Of a stretch of DNA of 60,784 nucleotides, positions 34,548-43,878 are shown piece after piece. A program made the position numbers and the translations under genes. The notes beneath the pieces are model-generated. The model was given only the letters and a program-made list of their open reading frames with translations. It had not been told where the DNA came from and did not search any database. Numbering within the stretch: position 1 is the stretch's first letter; every line of letters starts with the position of its first letter. The stretch comes from an uncultured Acetatifactor sp. (GTDB taxonomy: Bacteria; Bacillota; Clostridia; Lachnospirales; Lachnospiraceae). The stretch covers positions 1 to 60,784 of the forward strand of contig CAJUQT010000022.1 of the NCBI GenBank assembly GCA_910588225.1, given 5' to 3'.

Positions 34548-35405
34548 ATGAAAAACTGGGAAAAAACGAGAATGTGGCTGTTTGACATGGAGGACAGGGA
34601 GATCAAAATTGCTTCCCACCGTGGGAAATTTTCCTCCAGTGTGATTGAGAACACATCGCTGGCCTTTCTCACGGCAATAGGAGAAGGGGCGGATATTGTG
34701 GAGATGGATTTGGACAGGACCAGGGATGGGATTCTGACAGGACATCATGATACAACCATGAAACGATTATTTTACAATGACGGGAAGATTGCAGATTATA
34801 CATGGGAAGAAATCAGGCGGATGCCTCTTTATAATTATCTGGGAGAGGTGAATGTGACAGGTCTGGAGACCTTTGAGGAGATTCTGCATCACCTGAAGGG
34901 GAAGACGATTCTGGCGCTGGACAAGTGCTGGGACCACTGGGATGCGGTATATGAAGAACTGATAAAGGCAGATATGGTGGAGCAGGCAATTTTCAAGTTT
35001 CCTGTAAAGAATCAGAAGGCAGCGGAATGGGCGTCAAGTCATGAGGACTGCATGTTTATCCCCATGGTGAAGGATGTGGAGCATTTGAAGGACGTGGAGG
35101 TACTCCGAAGAAAAATGCAGATGGCAGCGGTGGAGACGGTGCCGCAGAACCCGGAGGATGCCCTTTTTGCAGAGGATGCTTTCGACTGGATAAAGGAGCG
35201 GCATATGAAGGTATGGTGTAATTCCTTAAGCCTGGCCAGGCGGCTGGTATATGGCGCAGGCTATGATGATTTGAAGTCGCTGGCCGGCGGAGGGGCGGCA
35301 GGCTGGGGCGTCCTGGTGGAAAAAGGGGTGGATATCATCCAGACGGACTGGCCGGCGGAGGTGGATGCTTTTTTGAAGGCAATTCACAGGAGAGGCTGTC
35401 GTTAA
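34548..35405 (+). CDS. Glycerophosphodiester phosphodiesterase-family protein
   Basis: 285 residues, no signal peptide. GDPD fold motifs: ASHRGKFSSSVIENTSLAF (HR and ENT, residues 24-36), GADIVEMDLDRTRDG (metal Glu/Asp), TGHHDTTM, and C-terminal GVDIIQTDWP. The start is the ATG at 34548, seven bases after AGGAGG; ATG 34542 is too close. The family usually splits glycerophosphodiesters, but in catabolic loci members may act on other sugar-phosphodiesters, so the substrate here is open. First gene of the locus, followed 163 bp later by the sulfatase. Confidence 0.82.
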   Translation: MKNWEKTRMWLFDMEDREIKIASHRGKFSSSVIENTSLAFLTAIGEGADIVEMDLDRTRDGILTGHHDTTMKRLFYNDGKIADYTWEEIRRMPLYNYLGEVNVTGLETFEEILHHLKGKTILALDKCWDHWDAVYEELIKADMVEQAIFKFPVKNQKAAEWASSHEDCMFIPMVKDVEHLKDVEVLRRKMQMAAVETVPQNPEDALFAEDAFDWIKERHMKVWCNSLSLARRLVYGAGYDDLKSLAGGGAAGWGVLVEKGVDIIQTDWPAEVDAFLKAIHRRGCR

Positions 35406-35568
35406 CGTTCGAACGGGCCTGAAACGGGGATTGCGGAATCAGGATACCGGAGACAGGGACAGGAATCGGCAGAAAGAACAAAAAATGTGTGACAGTGAAA
35501 AGCGGCCAGTGAAAAATCAAGGCAAAAGAAAACGGTTCAGTAGCTTGCGCTATAGAGAAGGAAAAAGG

Positions 35569-37077
35569 ATGGAGAAGAGAAAAAAGAAGCAGCTGATATT
35601 TTTGATGACAGACACTACCAGGAAGGACATGCTGGGATGCTATGGAGACAGGCGGATGCGGACGCCCAATCTGGATAAACTGGCAGAAGAAGGGATTCGC
35701 TACGAGAATGCCTATTGCTGTCAGCCGGTGTGTGGACCTGCAAGAAGCGCTGTTTTTACGGGGACATTTCCCCATACCAACGGCATGGTGACGAACTCTA
35801 TTGCCATGGGAGATAATGTGAAAACCATCGGAGAAAGGCTGACAGACGCGGGAATTCACTGCGGTTATATCGGGAAATGGCATCTGGACGGAGGAGATTA
35901 CTTTGGTCTGGGCAGATGTCCCCAGGGGTGGGATTCTGGATACTGGTATGATATGCGCTGTTACCTGGAGGAGCTGACAGAGGAGGAGAGAGTGAGGTCC
36001 CGGATGCGGGAAACTTCCTATGCCGAGGATATGACGGAAGAATTTACATATGCGCACAGATGCACGGACAGGGCTTTAAAATTCCTGGAGGCATATGGGG
36101 AGGAAGATTTCTTTTTAACAGTGTCTTATGACGAGCCTCACGGCCCGTCTCTCTGTCCGAAGCCCTTTCATACCATGTACAGGGATTTTACGTTTGCGGA
36201 CAGTCCAGCATTTCATGATGACCTGATGAAAAAACCTTTGATGCAGAGGCTTTGGGCAGGGGAGAATCTGAAGGTATCTTCGGACGTACTGCGGAAGCCG
36301 GGCAGAGGGCTGGAGCTGCTTTTGGGTTGTAATTCCTTTGCAGATTATGAGATGGGAAGAATTCTGAAGGTTCTGGAGGAGAAATTTCCCGATGCCATGA
36401 TTATCTACACTTCGGATCATGGAGCCATGCTTGGCGCTCACCGCCTGTCAGCAAAAAATGCATCCATGTATTGGGAAGTGGCCAATATTCCGCTGATTAT
36501 CAAGGGAGGAGAGAGAGGGAAGACAGTGAAGGCGCCGGCGTCTCATATTGATCTGGCACCAACCATCCTGGAATACTTTGGACAGCCCATACCAAAGCTT
36601 CTGGAAGGGAAAAGCATGCTCGCCCAGATTTATGATACGTCTGTGACTGTCAATGACATAGTGTACACGGAATTTACCAGGTATGAGGCGGACCATGACG
36701 GATTCGGCGGCCTCCAGATGATGCGGGCTGCCGCTGACGGCCGTTATAAGCTGGTGGTTCACCTGTTGGATACAGATGAGTTTTACGATACACTGGCGGA
36801 CCCTTATGAGGTGGAGAACCGGATTGACGATCCGGATTATGCCTGGATACGCAACAGGCTTCATGACAGGATTCTGGAGCATATGAATGATACCAGAGAC
36901 TTATACCGGGGATACCAGTGGGCCTGCAGACCCTGGAGACCGGAGAAGAAGGCAATCTGGGAAAATGACGGGTACACCCGCCAGCGGGAGAATGAAGAAT
37001 ATGAGCCCAGGCAGCTGGATTATGACACAGGTCTTGAGATGAAGGAAGCTGTCCGGAGGAAGAAAGTGAAGAAGTGA
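35569..37077 (+). CDS. S1-family sulfatase, Cys type
   Basis: 502 residues, no signal peptide, so apparently cytoplasmic. Seen: N-terminal LIFLMTDTTRKDMLGCYG, the formylglycine motif CGPAR (residues 55-59, in VCGPARSAVFTG), GYIGKWHL, and YTSDHGAMLGAH (metal ligands). The Cys must be oxidised to formylglycine; the gene for an anaerobic maturase follows with a 1-bp stop/start overlap. The start is the ATG at 35569 behind AGAAGGAAAAAGG; the longer frame from 35431 adds a low-complexity Arg/Lys-rich stretch and is rejected. Probably desulfates a mono- or oligosaccharide taken into the cell. Confidence 0.9.
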   Translation: MEKRKKKQLIFLMTDTTRKDMLGCYGDRRMRTPNLDKLAEEGIRYENAYCCQPVCGPARSAVFTGTFPHTNGMVTNSIAMGDNVKTIGERLTDAGIHCGYIGKWHLDGGDYFGLGRCPQGWDSGYWYDMRCYLEELTEEERVRSRMRETSYAEDMTEEFTYAHRCTDRALKFLEAYGEEDFFLTVSYDEPHGPSLCPKPFHTMYRDFTFADSPAFHDDLMKKPLMQRLWAGENLKVSSDVLRKPGRGLELLLGCNSFADYEMGRILKVLEEKFPDAMIIYTSDHGAMLGAHRLSAKNASMYWEVANIPLIIKGGERGKTVKAPASHIDLAPTILEYFGQPIPKLLEGKSMLAQIYDTSVTVNDIVYTEFTRYEADHDGFGGLQMMRAAADGRYKLVVHLLDTDEFYDTLADPYEVENRIDDPDYAWIRNRLHDRILEHMNDTRDLYRGYQWACRPWRPEKKAIWENDGYTRQRENEEYEPRQLDYDTGLEMKEAVRRKKVKK

Positions 37078-38198
37078 TGCGGAATACAATTCATGTGATG
37101 ATAAAACCTGCCGGCGGGTTCTGCAATCTGCGGTGTAAATACTGCTTTTATGCGGATGAGACCTGTCGACGGGAAAGAAAAAATGATGGGATGATGACAG
37201 AGCAGACTTTGGAGCAGATTCTTTCGAAAGCCCTTGCCGAGACCAAGGAGCAATGCTTTTTCGTATTTCAGGGCGGGGAGCCTACATTGGCGGGAATTTC
37301 CTTTTTTCGGAAAGCAACTGCGCTTGTGAATCAATATAATATAAATAAATGCAAGGTGGAATACGCTCTGCAAACCAACGCTACGCTGCTGGAGGATGCC
37401 TGGTGCGAATTTTTTGCAGAAAATCAGTTCCTGATTGGGGTATCTCTGGATGGAATAAAGGAGATACATGATGCCAACAGGATAGATGCGGACGGAAACG
37501 GTACATATGAAAGGGTCGTGGAAGGAATTCGGCTTCTGGAAAAACATAAAGTGGAATTCAATCTTCTCACGGTTCTGACAGGAAGCTGTGCCGGGAATTT
37601 CCGGAAGGTGTATCAGCAGTATAAGAATAACGGATGGTGCTATCAGCAGTATATTCCCTGCCTGGACCCGCTGGGGGAAGAGAGAGGAGGACGTGCATGG
37701 TCTCTGACACCGAAACGGTATGCACAATATCTCAGGTCGGCATTTGACTGCTGGTTTAGAGACGCATTGTCAGGAAATAAAAGGTATAATCGGTATTTTG
37801 ATAATCTGCTGATGATGATGGATGGGCGGCATCCGGAAGCCTGCGGCATGAGCGGACATTGTGCCATTCAGTATGCAGTGGAGGCGGACGGCAGTGTGTA
37901 TCCCTGCGATTTTTATATGCTGGATGAATATCGGCTGGGAAATCTGTATACAGATAGTTTTGAGGTTCTGGACAGGCGGAGAGAGGAACTGCATTTTCTG
38001 GAAGCCAGCCATATTATACATCCGGACTGTGAATCCTGTAAATGGAAGGGACTGTGTCGGGGCGGATGCCGCAGGGACAGAGATTATTTTGAACAGGGAA
38101 TCGGAAAAAACTGTTATTGTGATGCATACAGAGAATTTTTCCCCTATGCATGGCCCAAGCTGCGGCTGCTTTATCAGAAGCTGAAAGATTTCAGGTGA
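37077..38198 (+). CDS. Anaerobic sulfatase-maturating enzyme (radical SAM, SPASM)
   Basis: 373 residues. Radical-SAM CNLRCKYCFY near residue 17, VFQGGEPTLAG, VSLDGIKEIHDANR, and a C-terminal SPASM/twitch domain with many Cys (CGMSGHCAIQYAVEADGSVYPC is represented by Cys near 260-275, then CESCKWKGLCRGGC). It oxidises the sulfatase active-site Cys to formylglycine without oxygen. The ATG overlaps the TGA of the sulfatase, so the two are translationally coupled, which strongly supports an enzyme-substrate pair. Confidence 0.93.
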   Translation: MRNTIHVMIKPAGGFCNLRCKYCFYADETCRRERKNDGMMTEQTLEQILSKALAETKEQCFFVFQGGEPTLAGISFFRKATALVNQYNINKCKVEYALQTNATLLEDAWCEFFAENQFLIGVSLDGIKEIHDANRIDADGNGTYERVVEGIRLLEKHKVEFNLLTVLTGSCAGNFRKVYQQYKNNGWCYQQYIPCLDPLGEERGGRAWSLTPKRYAQYLRSAFDCWFRDALSGNKRYNRYFDNLLMMMDGRHPEACGMSGHCAIQYAVEADGSVYPCDFYMLDEYRLGNLYTDSFEVLDRRREELHFLEASHIIHPDCESCKWKGLCRGGCRRDRDYFEQGIGKNCYCDAYREFFPYAWPKLRLLYQKLKDFR

Positions 38199-38339
38199 AT
38201 GCCGGTATTCTTTATTTTTTCACAGGAGTCTCGCGCCTGTATTATTGTCGATGGTCTTTGCAGGCAGAGTTTGCCTGGCTCCGTATCCTGCGGAGAAAGA
38301 GGCGTATCTTTTGAATGAAAGAATGAATATAAATGGAAA

Positions 38340-38437
38340 TTGAATAAGTTCAAAATGTGCAGATATGATATTGGCAGAATCGGGTATACTGAGTGATGGA
38401 TAGAGGCAACAGTTCGGACAGGTCCCTGAACTGTTGC
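38340..38437 (+). promoter_or_regulatory. Promoter and 10-bp hairpin before the GH2 gene
   Basis: TTGAAT (38340-38345), 18 bp, TATGAT (38364-38369). About 37 bp later a perfect inverted repeat GCAACAGTTC (38406-38415) and GAACTGTTGC (38428-38437) with a 12-nt loop lies in the predicted leader. It could be an operator or an RNA stem. The full gap 38199-38531 (333 bp) holds no gene that I can support. The GH2 gene may thus have its own transcript. Confidence 0.5.
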
Positions 38438-38531
38438 GAAAAGAGAACGCTTCAGACAGGAAAGCGAGCTGCTGCAGGAAGGAAATAGGACTTCCGGCAT
38501 AGATAGGGTGAAACAGGAGGAACAATACAGT

Positions 38532-40805
38532 ATGCGCAAAATAATTAATTTAAACCAAAACTGGAGGTTTATCCGGGAAGATGCGGGGCTGCCGGAGGCA
38601 CTGCCCCTGGACTGGCAGGAAGTGGATTTGCCGCACACCTGGAACGCGGTGGACGGACATGATGGAAACGGCGGCTATTACCGGGGAAGGTGCTGGTATG
38701 CCAAAAGCTTTCAGACACCCCGACAGCCTCTCGAGGGCGGCAGGGTGTTCGTGGAGATTCCGGCGGCCGGACAGCAGGCCTTTGTCTATGTAAACGGCAT
38801 AGAGGCCACATATCATGAAGGGGGTTATTCTCTTTTCCGTGCGGACATTACAGATCTGTGTAAAAAGGCGGGAGAGAACCTCCTGGTGATTGCCTGCAGC
38901 AACGAGAATAAGAGCAGTGTCTATCCTCAGGCAGCTGATTTTACCTTTTACGGCGGCTTGTACAGAGGTGTGAATCTGATCAGTGTACCGGAAACGCATT
39001 TTGATCTGGAGTATTACGGAGGGCCGGGACTGCAGGTGACACCGAAACCCTGTGATGACGGGGGAGCAACCTTTGAGATGATCTCCTGGGTGACAAAGCC
39101 GGACGAGAATTTTACGGTGCAGTACTCTATCCTGAATGCGGAGGGAACGGAAGTGGCTTCCGCAGTGCGGCCGGCGGAGCGGACGAAAGTGACAGCCTAT
39201 GTGCCGAATGCGAAAGTGTGGAATATCGATGACCCCTGTCTGTATACGGTGACGGCCACACTGCAGCGAAGAAACGAGGCGTATGATGAAGTATCAGTGC
39301 GGGCAGGTGTGAGAAGCTTTTCCTGTGATGCGGACAAGGGCTTCTGCATCAATGGCAAATGGACGCCGCTGCGAGGGGTGAGCCGTCATCAGGATCGGCT
39401 TTATCAGGGCAATGCTCTCACAAGGGAAGACCACTATGAAGATGCGCGGATGATCAGGGAACTGGGGGCCAATACAGTTCGTCTGGCTCATTATCAGCAT
39501 TCTCAGGAGTTCTATGACGCCTGTGACAAGCTGGGCTTTGTAGTCTGGGCCGAGATTCCATTTATCAGCGTCATGAATTCGGACCCGGCGGCTCATCAGA
39601 ACTGTATCAGTCAGATGAAGGAACTGATTATTCAGAATTATAATCATCCTTCCATCTGTTTCTGGGGAATTTCCAACGAAATTCTCATCGGTGGGATTTC
39701 CGATGAGCTGGTAAAAAATCACAGAGAGTTGAATGCATTGTGTAAGGAACTTGATCCCACCCGCCTGACTGCCATAGCTCATGTGTCCATGACGCCGGAA
39801 CAGAGCCCCATGCATGGAATTACGGATGTGGAGAGCTACAATCATTATTTCGGCTGGTATGGAGGAAAAATGGAGGATAATGGCCCCTGGCTTGACAATT
39901 TTCACAGAGCGCACCCGGAAATCTGTCTGGGACTGTCTGAATACGGATGCGAAGGGATTGTCACTTACCACGGCCCGAACCCGGCCTGTAAGGATTACAG
40001 CGAGGAGTACCAGACCCTTTATCATGAGCATATGGCGAAAGTACTGGAGGAACGTCCCTGGATCTGGTCCAGCCACGTGTGGAATATGTTCGATTTCGGC
40101 TGTGCGGCGCGTGACGAAGGCGGCGTGGCAGGCAGGAACAATAAAGGTCTTGTGACTATGGACAGGAAGACCAGGAAGGACAGTTATTACATTTATCAGG
40201 CATACTGGAGCGATGTACCGATGATTCATCTCTGCGGCAGACGCTATGCTCTGCGGGCGGGGGAGACCACGCAGATTAAAGTGTATTCCAATCAGCCGAA
40301 GGTTACGCTGTATCTCAACGGGAAGCCGGCGGCGGTACAGACGAACAGCAGAGTGTTTACATTTCAGGTGGCGTTGGAGGACGGATTCAATATTGTGACC
40401 GCGGAGGCGGGAGATTTGAAAGACAGCATGACACTGGAAAAGGTGGAGAAGGAGCCGTCTATCTATGTGCTGCCTGAAGTAAACGAAAGAGCGGAGGGCG
40501 TTGCAAACTGGTTTAAGATGGCGGGAAATCTGGACTTGAAGGCACCTATGGAATTCCCGGAAGGAAAGTACAGTGTCAGAGATACCATGGAGGAGCTTGC
40601 CGACTGTCCGGAAGCGCTGGAGATTGTTACGAATGCCGTGAAGCTGGCCACAAATATGAAACTTGTACCAGGTGAGGGCATGTGGGATATGATGAAAGCC
40701 ATGACGCCGGAGGATATGTGCAGGATGGCAGGGGCCATGATGCCGGAAGGTTTCGTGGAAAGTCTTAATGCGAACTTAATCCGGATAGACAAAATACAGT
40801 CATGA
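38532..40805 (+). CDS. Glycoside hydrolase family 2 (beta-glucuronidase or beta-galactosidase)
   Basis: 757 residues, no signal peptide. GH2 sandwich domain (about 1-160), Ig-like domain, then TIM barrel with acid/base Glu in GISNEILIGG and nucleophile Glu in LSEYGCEG. GRNNKGLVT supplies an Asn-x-Lys that suits carboxylate binding in glucuronidases, but NNKGL/NDKGL also occurs in galactosidases, so it does not settle the case. The neighbouring uxuA and uxuB favour glucuronidase. The start is the ATG at 38532 behind AGGAGGAACAATACAGT. A unique C-terminal stretch of about 100 residues with repeated Met (about 650-757) is unassigned. Confidence 0.85.
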   Translation: MRKIINLNQNWRFIREDAGLPEALPLDWQEVDLPHTWNAVDGHDGNGGYYRGRCWYAKSFQTPRQPLEGGRVFVEIPAAGQQAFVYVNGIEATYHEGGYSLFRADITDLCKKAGENLLVIACSNENKSSVYPQAADFTFYGGLYRGVNLISVPETHFDLEYYGGPGLQVTPKPCDDGGATFEMISWVTKPDENFTVQYSILNAEGTEVASAVRPAERTKVTAYVPNAKVWNIDDPCLYTVTATLQRRNEAYDEVSVRAGVRSFSCDADKGFCINGKWTPLRGVSRHQDRLYQGNALTREDHYEDARMIRELGANTVRLAHYQHSQEFYDACDKLGFVVWAEIPFISVMNSDPAAHQNCISQMKELIIQNYNHPSICFWGISNEILIGGISDELVKNHRELNALCKELDPTRLTAIAHVSMTPEQSPMHGITDVESYNHYFGWYGGKMEDNGPWLDNFHRAHPEICLGLSEYGCEGIVTYHGPNPACKDYSEEYQTLYHEHMAKVLEERPWIWSSHVWNMFDFGCAARDEGGVAGRNNKGLVTMDRKTRKDSYYIYQAYWSDVPMIHLCGRRYALRAGETTQIKVYSNQPKVTLYLNGKPAAVQTNSRVFTFQVALEDGFNIVTAEAGDLKDSMTLEKVEKEPSIYVLPEVNERAEGVANWFKMAGNLDLKAPMEFPEGKYSVRDTMEELADCPEALEIVTNAVKLATNMKLVPGEGMWDMMKAMTPEDMCRMAGAMMPEGFVESLNANLIRIDKIQS

Positions 40806-40868
40806 ACAGTCATAAATTGGATAGTTACAGAAAATCCGATAAAAATCAAAGGAGTGTCTCATAAGGCA

Positions 40869-40897
40869 TTGCCCGAAGTGGAAATAATTGGTATAAT
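40869..40897 (+). promoter_or_regulatory. Promoter for uxuA
   Basis: TTGCCC (40869-40874), 17 bp, TATAAT (40892-40897), about 50 bp before the uxuA start. uxuAB can therefore be expressed apart from the GH2 gene. Confidence 0.6.
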
Positions 40898-40947
40898 AAC
40901 TGGGACAGGAGCAAGACTGCTGTACGACAATGTAAAGGAGGTTTTTT

Positions 40948-42033
40948 ATGGGAATGCAGATGGGTTTTCGCTGGTATGGCGAAGGCAATGACAGCATTAA
41001 ACTGTCAGATATTAAGCAGATTCCGGGTGTGACAAGCATCGTCTGGGCGCTGCACAATAAGATGCCCGGCGAAGTATGGCAGGTGGAGGAGATAGCGGAG
41101 GTACAGAAGGCACTGGATCCCTATGGTTTTAACATGGATGTTGTGGAATCCGTCAATGTACACGATGATATCAAAATAGGTTTGCCCAGCCGGGACGGTT
41201 ATATTGCGAATTATATTCAGACAATCCGTAATCTGTCGAAATTCGGTGTGAAGGTGATCTGCTATAATTTTATGCCTGTTTTTGACTGGACAAGAACTGA
41301 CCTGTTCCACCCGGTGGGGGATGGTTCCACTGCACTGTATTACGAGGCGGACAAAATTCATGACGATCCTAAAGAGATGGCCTCCTATATTTTGAATAAT
41401 ATGCACGGGCTGACTTTTCCCGGATGGGAGCCGGAGCGCATGGCGAAGCTGGACGAGCTGTTTGAGGCTTACAGACCTGTGACAAAAGAGAAGCTCTGGG
41501 AGAACCTGAAATACTTCCTGGAGCAGCTGATGCCGGTCTGTCATGAGTGTGACATTAAAATGGCCATTCATATGGACGATCCGCCATGGGATATCTTTGG
41601 ACTGCCCCGCCTGCTGGTAGATGCGGAATCAGTGGACAGGTTCCTTGCCATGGTAGATGATCCTTATAATTGCCTGACCCTTTGCTCCGGCAGCTTGAAT
41701 GCAAATCCGGAGAATAACGTGGCAGAGATTGTACGGAAGCATTGTGACAGGATTGCATTTGCCCATATCCGCAATGTAAAGCATTTCCCCAACGGAGATT
41801 TCTCTGAGGCAAGTCATCGGGACTGTGACGGAGATACCGGTATTGTGGAGATTCTCAAGGCGTATCATGACGGTGGCTTTGAGGGGTATATCCGTCCGGA
41901 TCACGGACGTCATTTATGGGGAGAAGGTCCCGGTAATGTCCGTCCCGGATATGGTCTCTATGATCGTGCCCTTGGAATCATGTATATGTGGGGAATCTGG
42001 GATATACTGGACAGACTGGATGCCGCGAAATAA
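40948..42033 (+). CDS. uxuA: Mannonate dehydratase
   Basis: Dehydrates D-mannonate to 2-keto-3-deoxygluconate in glucuronate catabolism. 361 residues. Seen: MGMQMGFRWYGEGNDSI at the N-terminus, VVESVNVHDDIKIGLPSRD, KVICYNFMPVFDWTRTDL, LCSGSLNANPEN, AFAHIRNVK, and IRPDHGRHLWGE, all typical UxuA stretches with His/Cys metal ligands. AAAGGAGG precedes the ATG. Paired with uxuB 56 bp downstream. Confidence 0.95.
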   Translation: MGMQMGFRWYGEGNDSIKLSDIKQIPGVTSIVWALHNKMPGEVWQVEEIAEVQKALDPYGFNMDVVESVNVHDDIKIGLPSRDGYIANYIQTIRNLSKFGVKVICYNFMPVFDWTRTDLFHPVGDGSTALYYEADKIHDDPKEMASYILNNMHGLTFPGWEPERMAKLDELFEAYRPVTKEKLWENLKYFLEQLMPVCHECDIKMAIHMDDPPWDIFGLPRLLVDAESVDRFLAMVDDPYNCLTLCSGSLNANPENNVAEIVRKHCDRIAFAHIRNVKHFPNGDFSEASHRDCDGDTGIVEILKAYHDGGFEGYIRPDHGRHLWGEGPGNVRPGYGLYDRALGIMYMWGIWDILDRLDAAK

Positions 42034-42089
42034 AGGCAGCTGTGGAAGAGCGTCATGCATTAAACCAATAACAAAAGGGAGTTACAGGA

Positions 42090-43673
42090 ATGAAGCTGAT
42101 TGATATTAAGAAAGAAACCGCGCCGGAATGGTCCCAAAAGGGATATCAGATGCCCCGGTTCGATATAGAGGCAGTGCGGGCCAAAACCCATGAAGAGCCC
42201 ACCTGGGTGCATTTTGGAGCAGGAAACATCTTCCGGGCATTTCCGGCTGCTGTCCTGCAGCAGGTATTGGATTCCGGAAAGTATGACAGAGGCGTTATTG
42301 TAGCCGAGGGATTTGACTATGAAATTATTGATAAGGCTTATCGGCCTTATGACAATCTGAGCCTGCTGGTGTGCCTGCAGTCTGACGGCAAAATCCAGAA
42401 AAAAGTGATTGCTTCTGTTACGGAGAGCCTGAAGGCCGATTCACAGTTTCCGGAGGACTGGGCCAGGCTGGCGGAAATTTTCTGCAGTCCCAGTCTGCAG
42501 ATGATATCCTTCACTATCACGGAAAAGGGGTATGCGGTTGCACCTGCGGATCTGGAGCGGGGGCTGGCGCCTGCACTGATTATGGGTAAGGTTACATTAC
42601 TGCTGTATGAACGTTATCTGGCCGGAGAACTGCCTCTGACGGTACAGAGTATGGACAATTGTTCTCACAACGGCGACAAAGCGAAGGAGGCCATTCTCTG
42701 CTATGCGGAGAAATGGGAGGAAGAAGGACTTGTGCCGGCGGAATTTCTGAACTATGTGCAGAATCCGGAAAAAATTACTTACCCCTGGAGCATGATAGAC
42801 AAGATTACGCCCCGGCCGGATGCCAAAGTGCAGAAGATGCTGACAGAGGATGGTTTCGAAGATAATTATACCATTGTTACAGATAAAAGAACCTATACGG
42901 CTCCTTTTGTGAATGCCGAGGAAACGGAGTATCTGGTGATTGAAGACAAATACACCAACGGCCGTCCGCCTTTGGAGCTGGGAGGTGTGTTGTATGTAGA
43001 CCGGGAAACCGTCGACAAGGTGGAGAGAATGAAAGTCTGTACCTGTCTGAACCCTCTGCATACGGCAATGTCCATCTATGGCTGTATGTTGGGCTACGAT
43101 CTGATCTCTGCGGAGATGGAGGATGAGGATATCAGAGGATTGATTACAAAGCTGGGACATATCGAAGCCATGCCTGTGGTGGTGGATCCCGGTGTGTTAA
43201 AGCCGGCGGACTTTATTGATGCGGTGCTGAACCGCCGTCTGCCCAATCCGTTTATGCCGGATGCACCTCAGCGCATTGCCACGGATACCAGCCAGAAGCT
43301 TCCTATCCGCTTTGGTGAGACCATAAAGGCATATCAGGCACGGGGATTGAATATGGCTGACCTGATTCTGCTTCCGCTGGTGCTGGCAGGATATGCCCGC
43401 TACTTGAAGGGAATTGACGATGCGGGCAAGGCTTTTGAACCTTCGCCGGATCCTCTGCTGGAGGAGCTGAGAGCCATTGTGGCGCCGCTGGAAGTGAAAA
43501 AGGGAGAACAGGATTTCTCCTGTCTGAAGACACTGTACAGCCGGGAGGATGTATTTGGCGTGGATCTGTATGCGGCCGGCCTGGGCGAACGCATCGAAGG
43601 AATGGCCAGGGAACTTTTCGCAGGTCCCGGCGCGGTCCGGAAAACGCTGCACAAATACGTATCAGCCCGTTGA
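42090..43673 (+). CDS. uxuB: Fructuronate reductase / mannitol dehydrogenase family
   Basis: 527 residues. Rossmann NAD site in WVHFGAGNIFRAFPAAV, and mannitol-dehydrogenase C-terminal domain with KMCT-like CTCLNPLHTAMSIYGC. Members reduce fructuronate to mannonate; the pairing with uxuA supports UxuB over mannitol or tagaturonate enzymes. AAAGGGAG lies before the ATG. uxaC (uronate isomerase) and the KDG kinase/aldolase pair are not in the window. Confidence 0.88.
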   Translation: MKLIDIKKETAPEWSQKGYQMPRFDIEAVRAKTHEEPTWVHFGAGNIFRAFPAAVLQQVLDSGKYDRGVIVAEGFDYEIIDKAYRPYDNLSLLVCLQSDGKIQKKVIASVTESLKADSQFPEDWARLAEIFCSPSLQMISFTITEKGYAVAPADLERGLAPALIMGKVTLLLYERYLAGELPLTVQSMDNCSHNGDKAKEAILCYAEKWEEEGLVPAEFLNYVQNPEKITYPWSMIDKITPRPDAKVQKMLTEDGFEDNYTIVTDKRTYTAPFVNAEETEYLVIEDKYTNGRPPLELGGVLYVDRETVDKVERMKVCTCLNPLHTAMSIYGCMLGYDLISAEMEDEDIRGLITKLGHIEAMPVVVDPGVLKPADFIDAVLNRRLPNPFMPDAPQRIATDTSQKLPIRFGETIKAYQARGLNMADLILLPLVLAGYARYLKGIDDAGKAFEPSPDPLLEELRAIVAPLEVKKGEQDFSCLKTLYSREDVFGVDLYAAGLGERIEGMARELFAGPGAVRKTLHKYVSAR

Positions 43674-43728
43674 TTCATTGTAAGCAGCTTGATGTAGGGC
43701 AAGTGGCTGCCGTTCGATAGTACAAATT

Positions 43729-43757
43729 CCGCCTGGATGTTGATCCGGGCGGTTTTT
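43729..43757 (+). terminator. Terminator after uxuB
   Basis: CCGCCTGGAT (43729-43738) pairs with ATCCGGGCGG (43743-43752), one T-G pair, 4-nt loop, then TTTTT. It ends the catabolic locus and separates it from the EamA gene. Confidence 0.88.
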
Positions 43758-43878
43758 GGTGTGCCCGGAAGATATACCATCGCTTTTTACAGTGGATATC
43801 GTGCTTGGGAACTGGACTGTAACGCTTTTGTTTGGTGACGGGAAAAGCTGCATTTTTACAGAAGGAGATAAATGGAAA

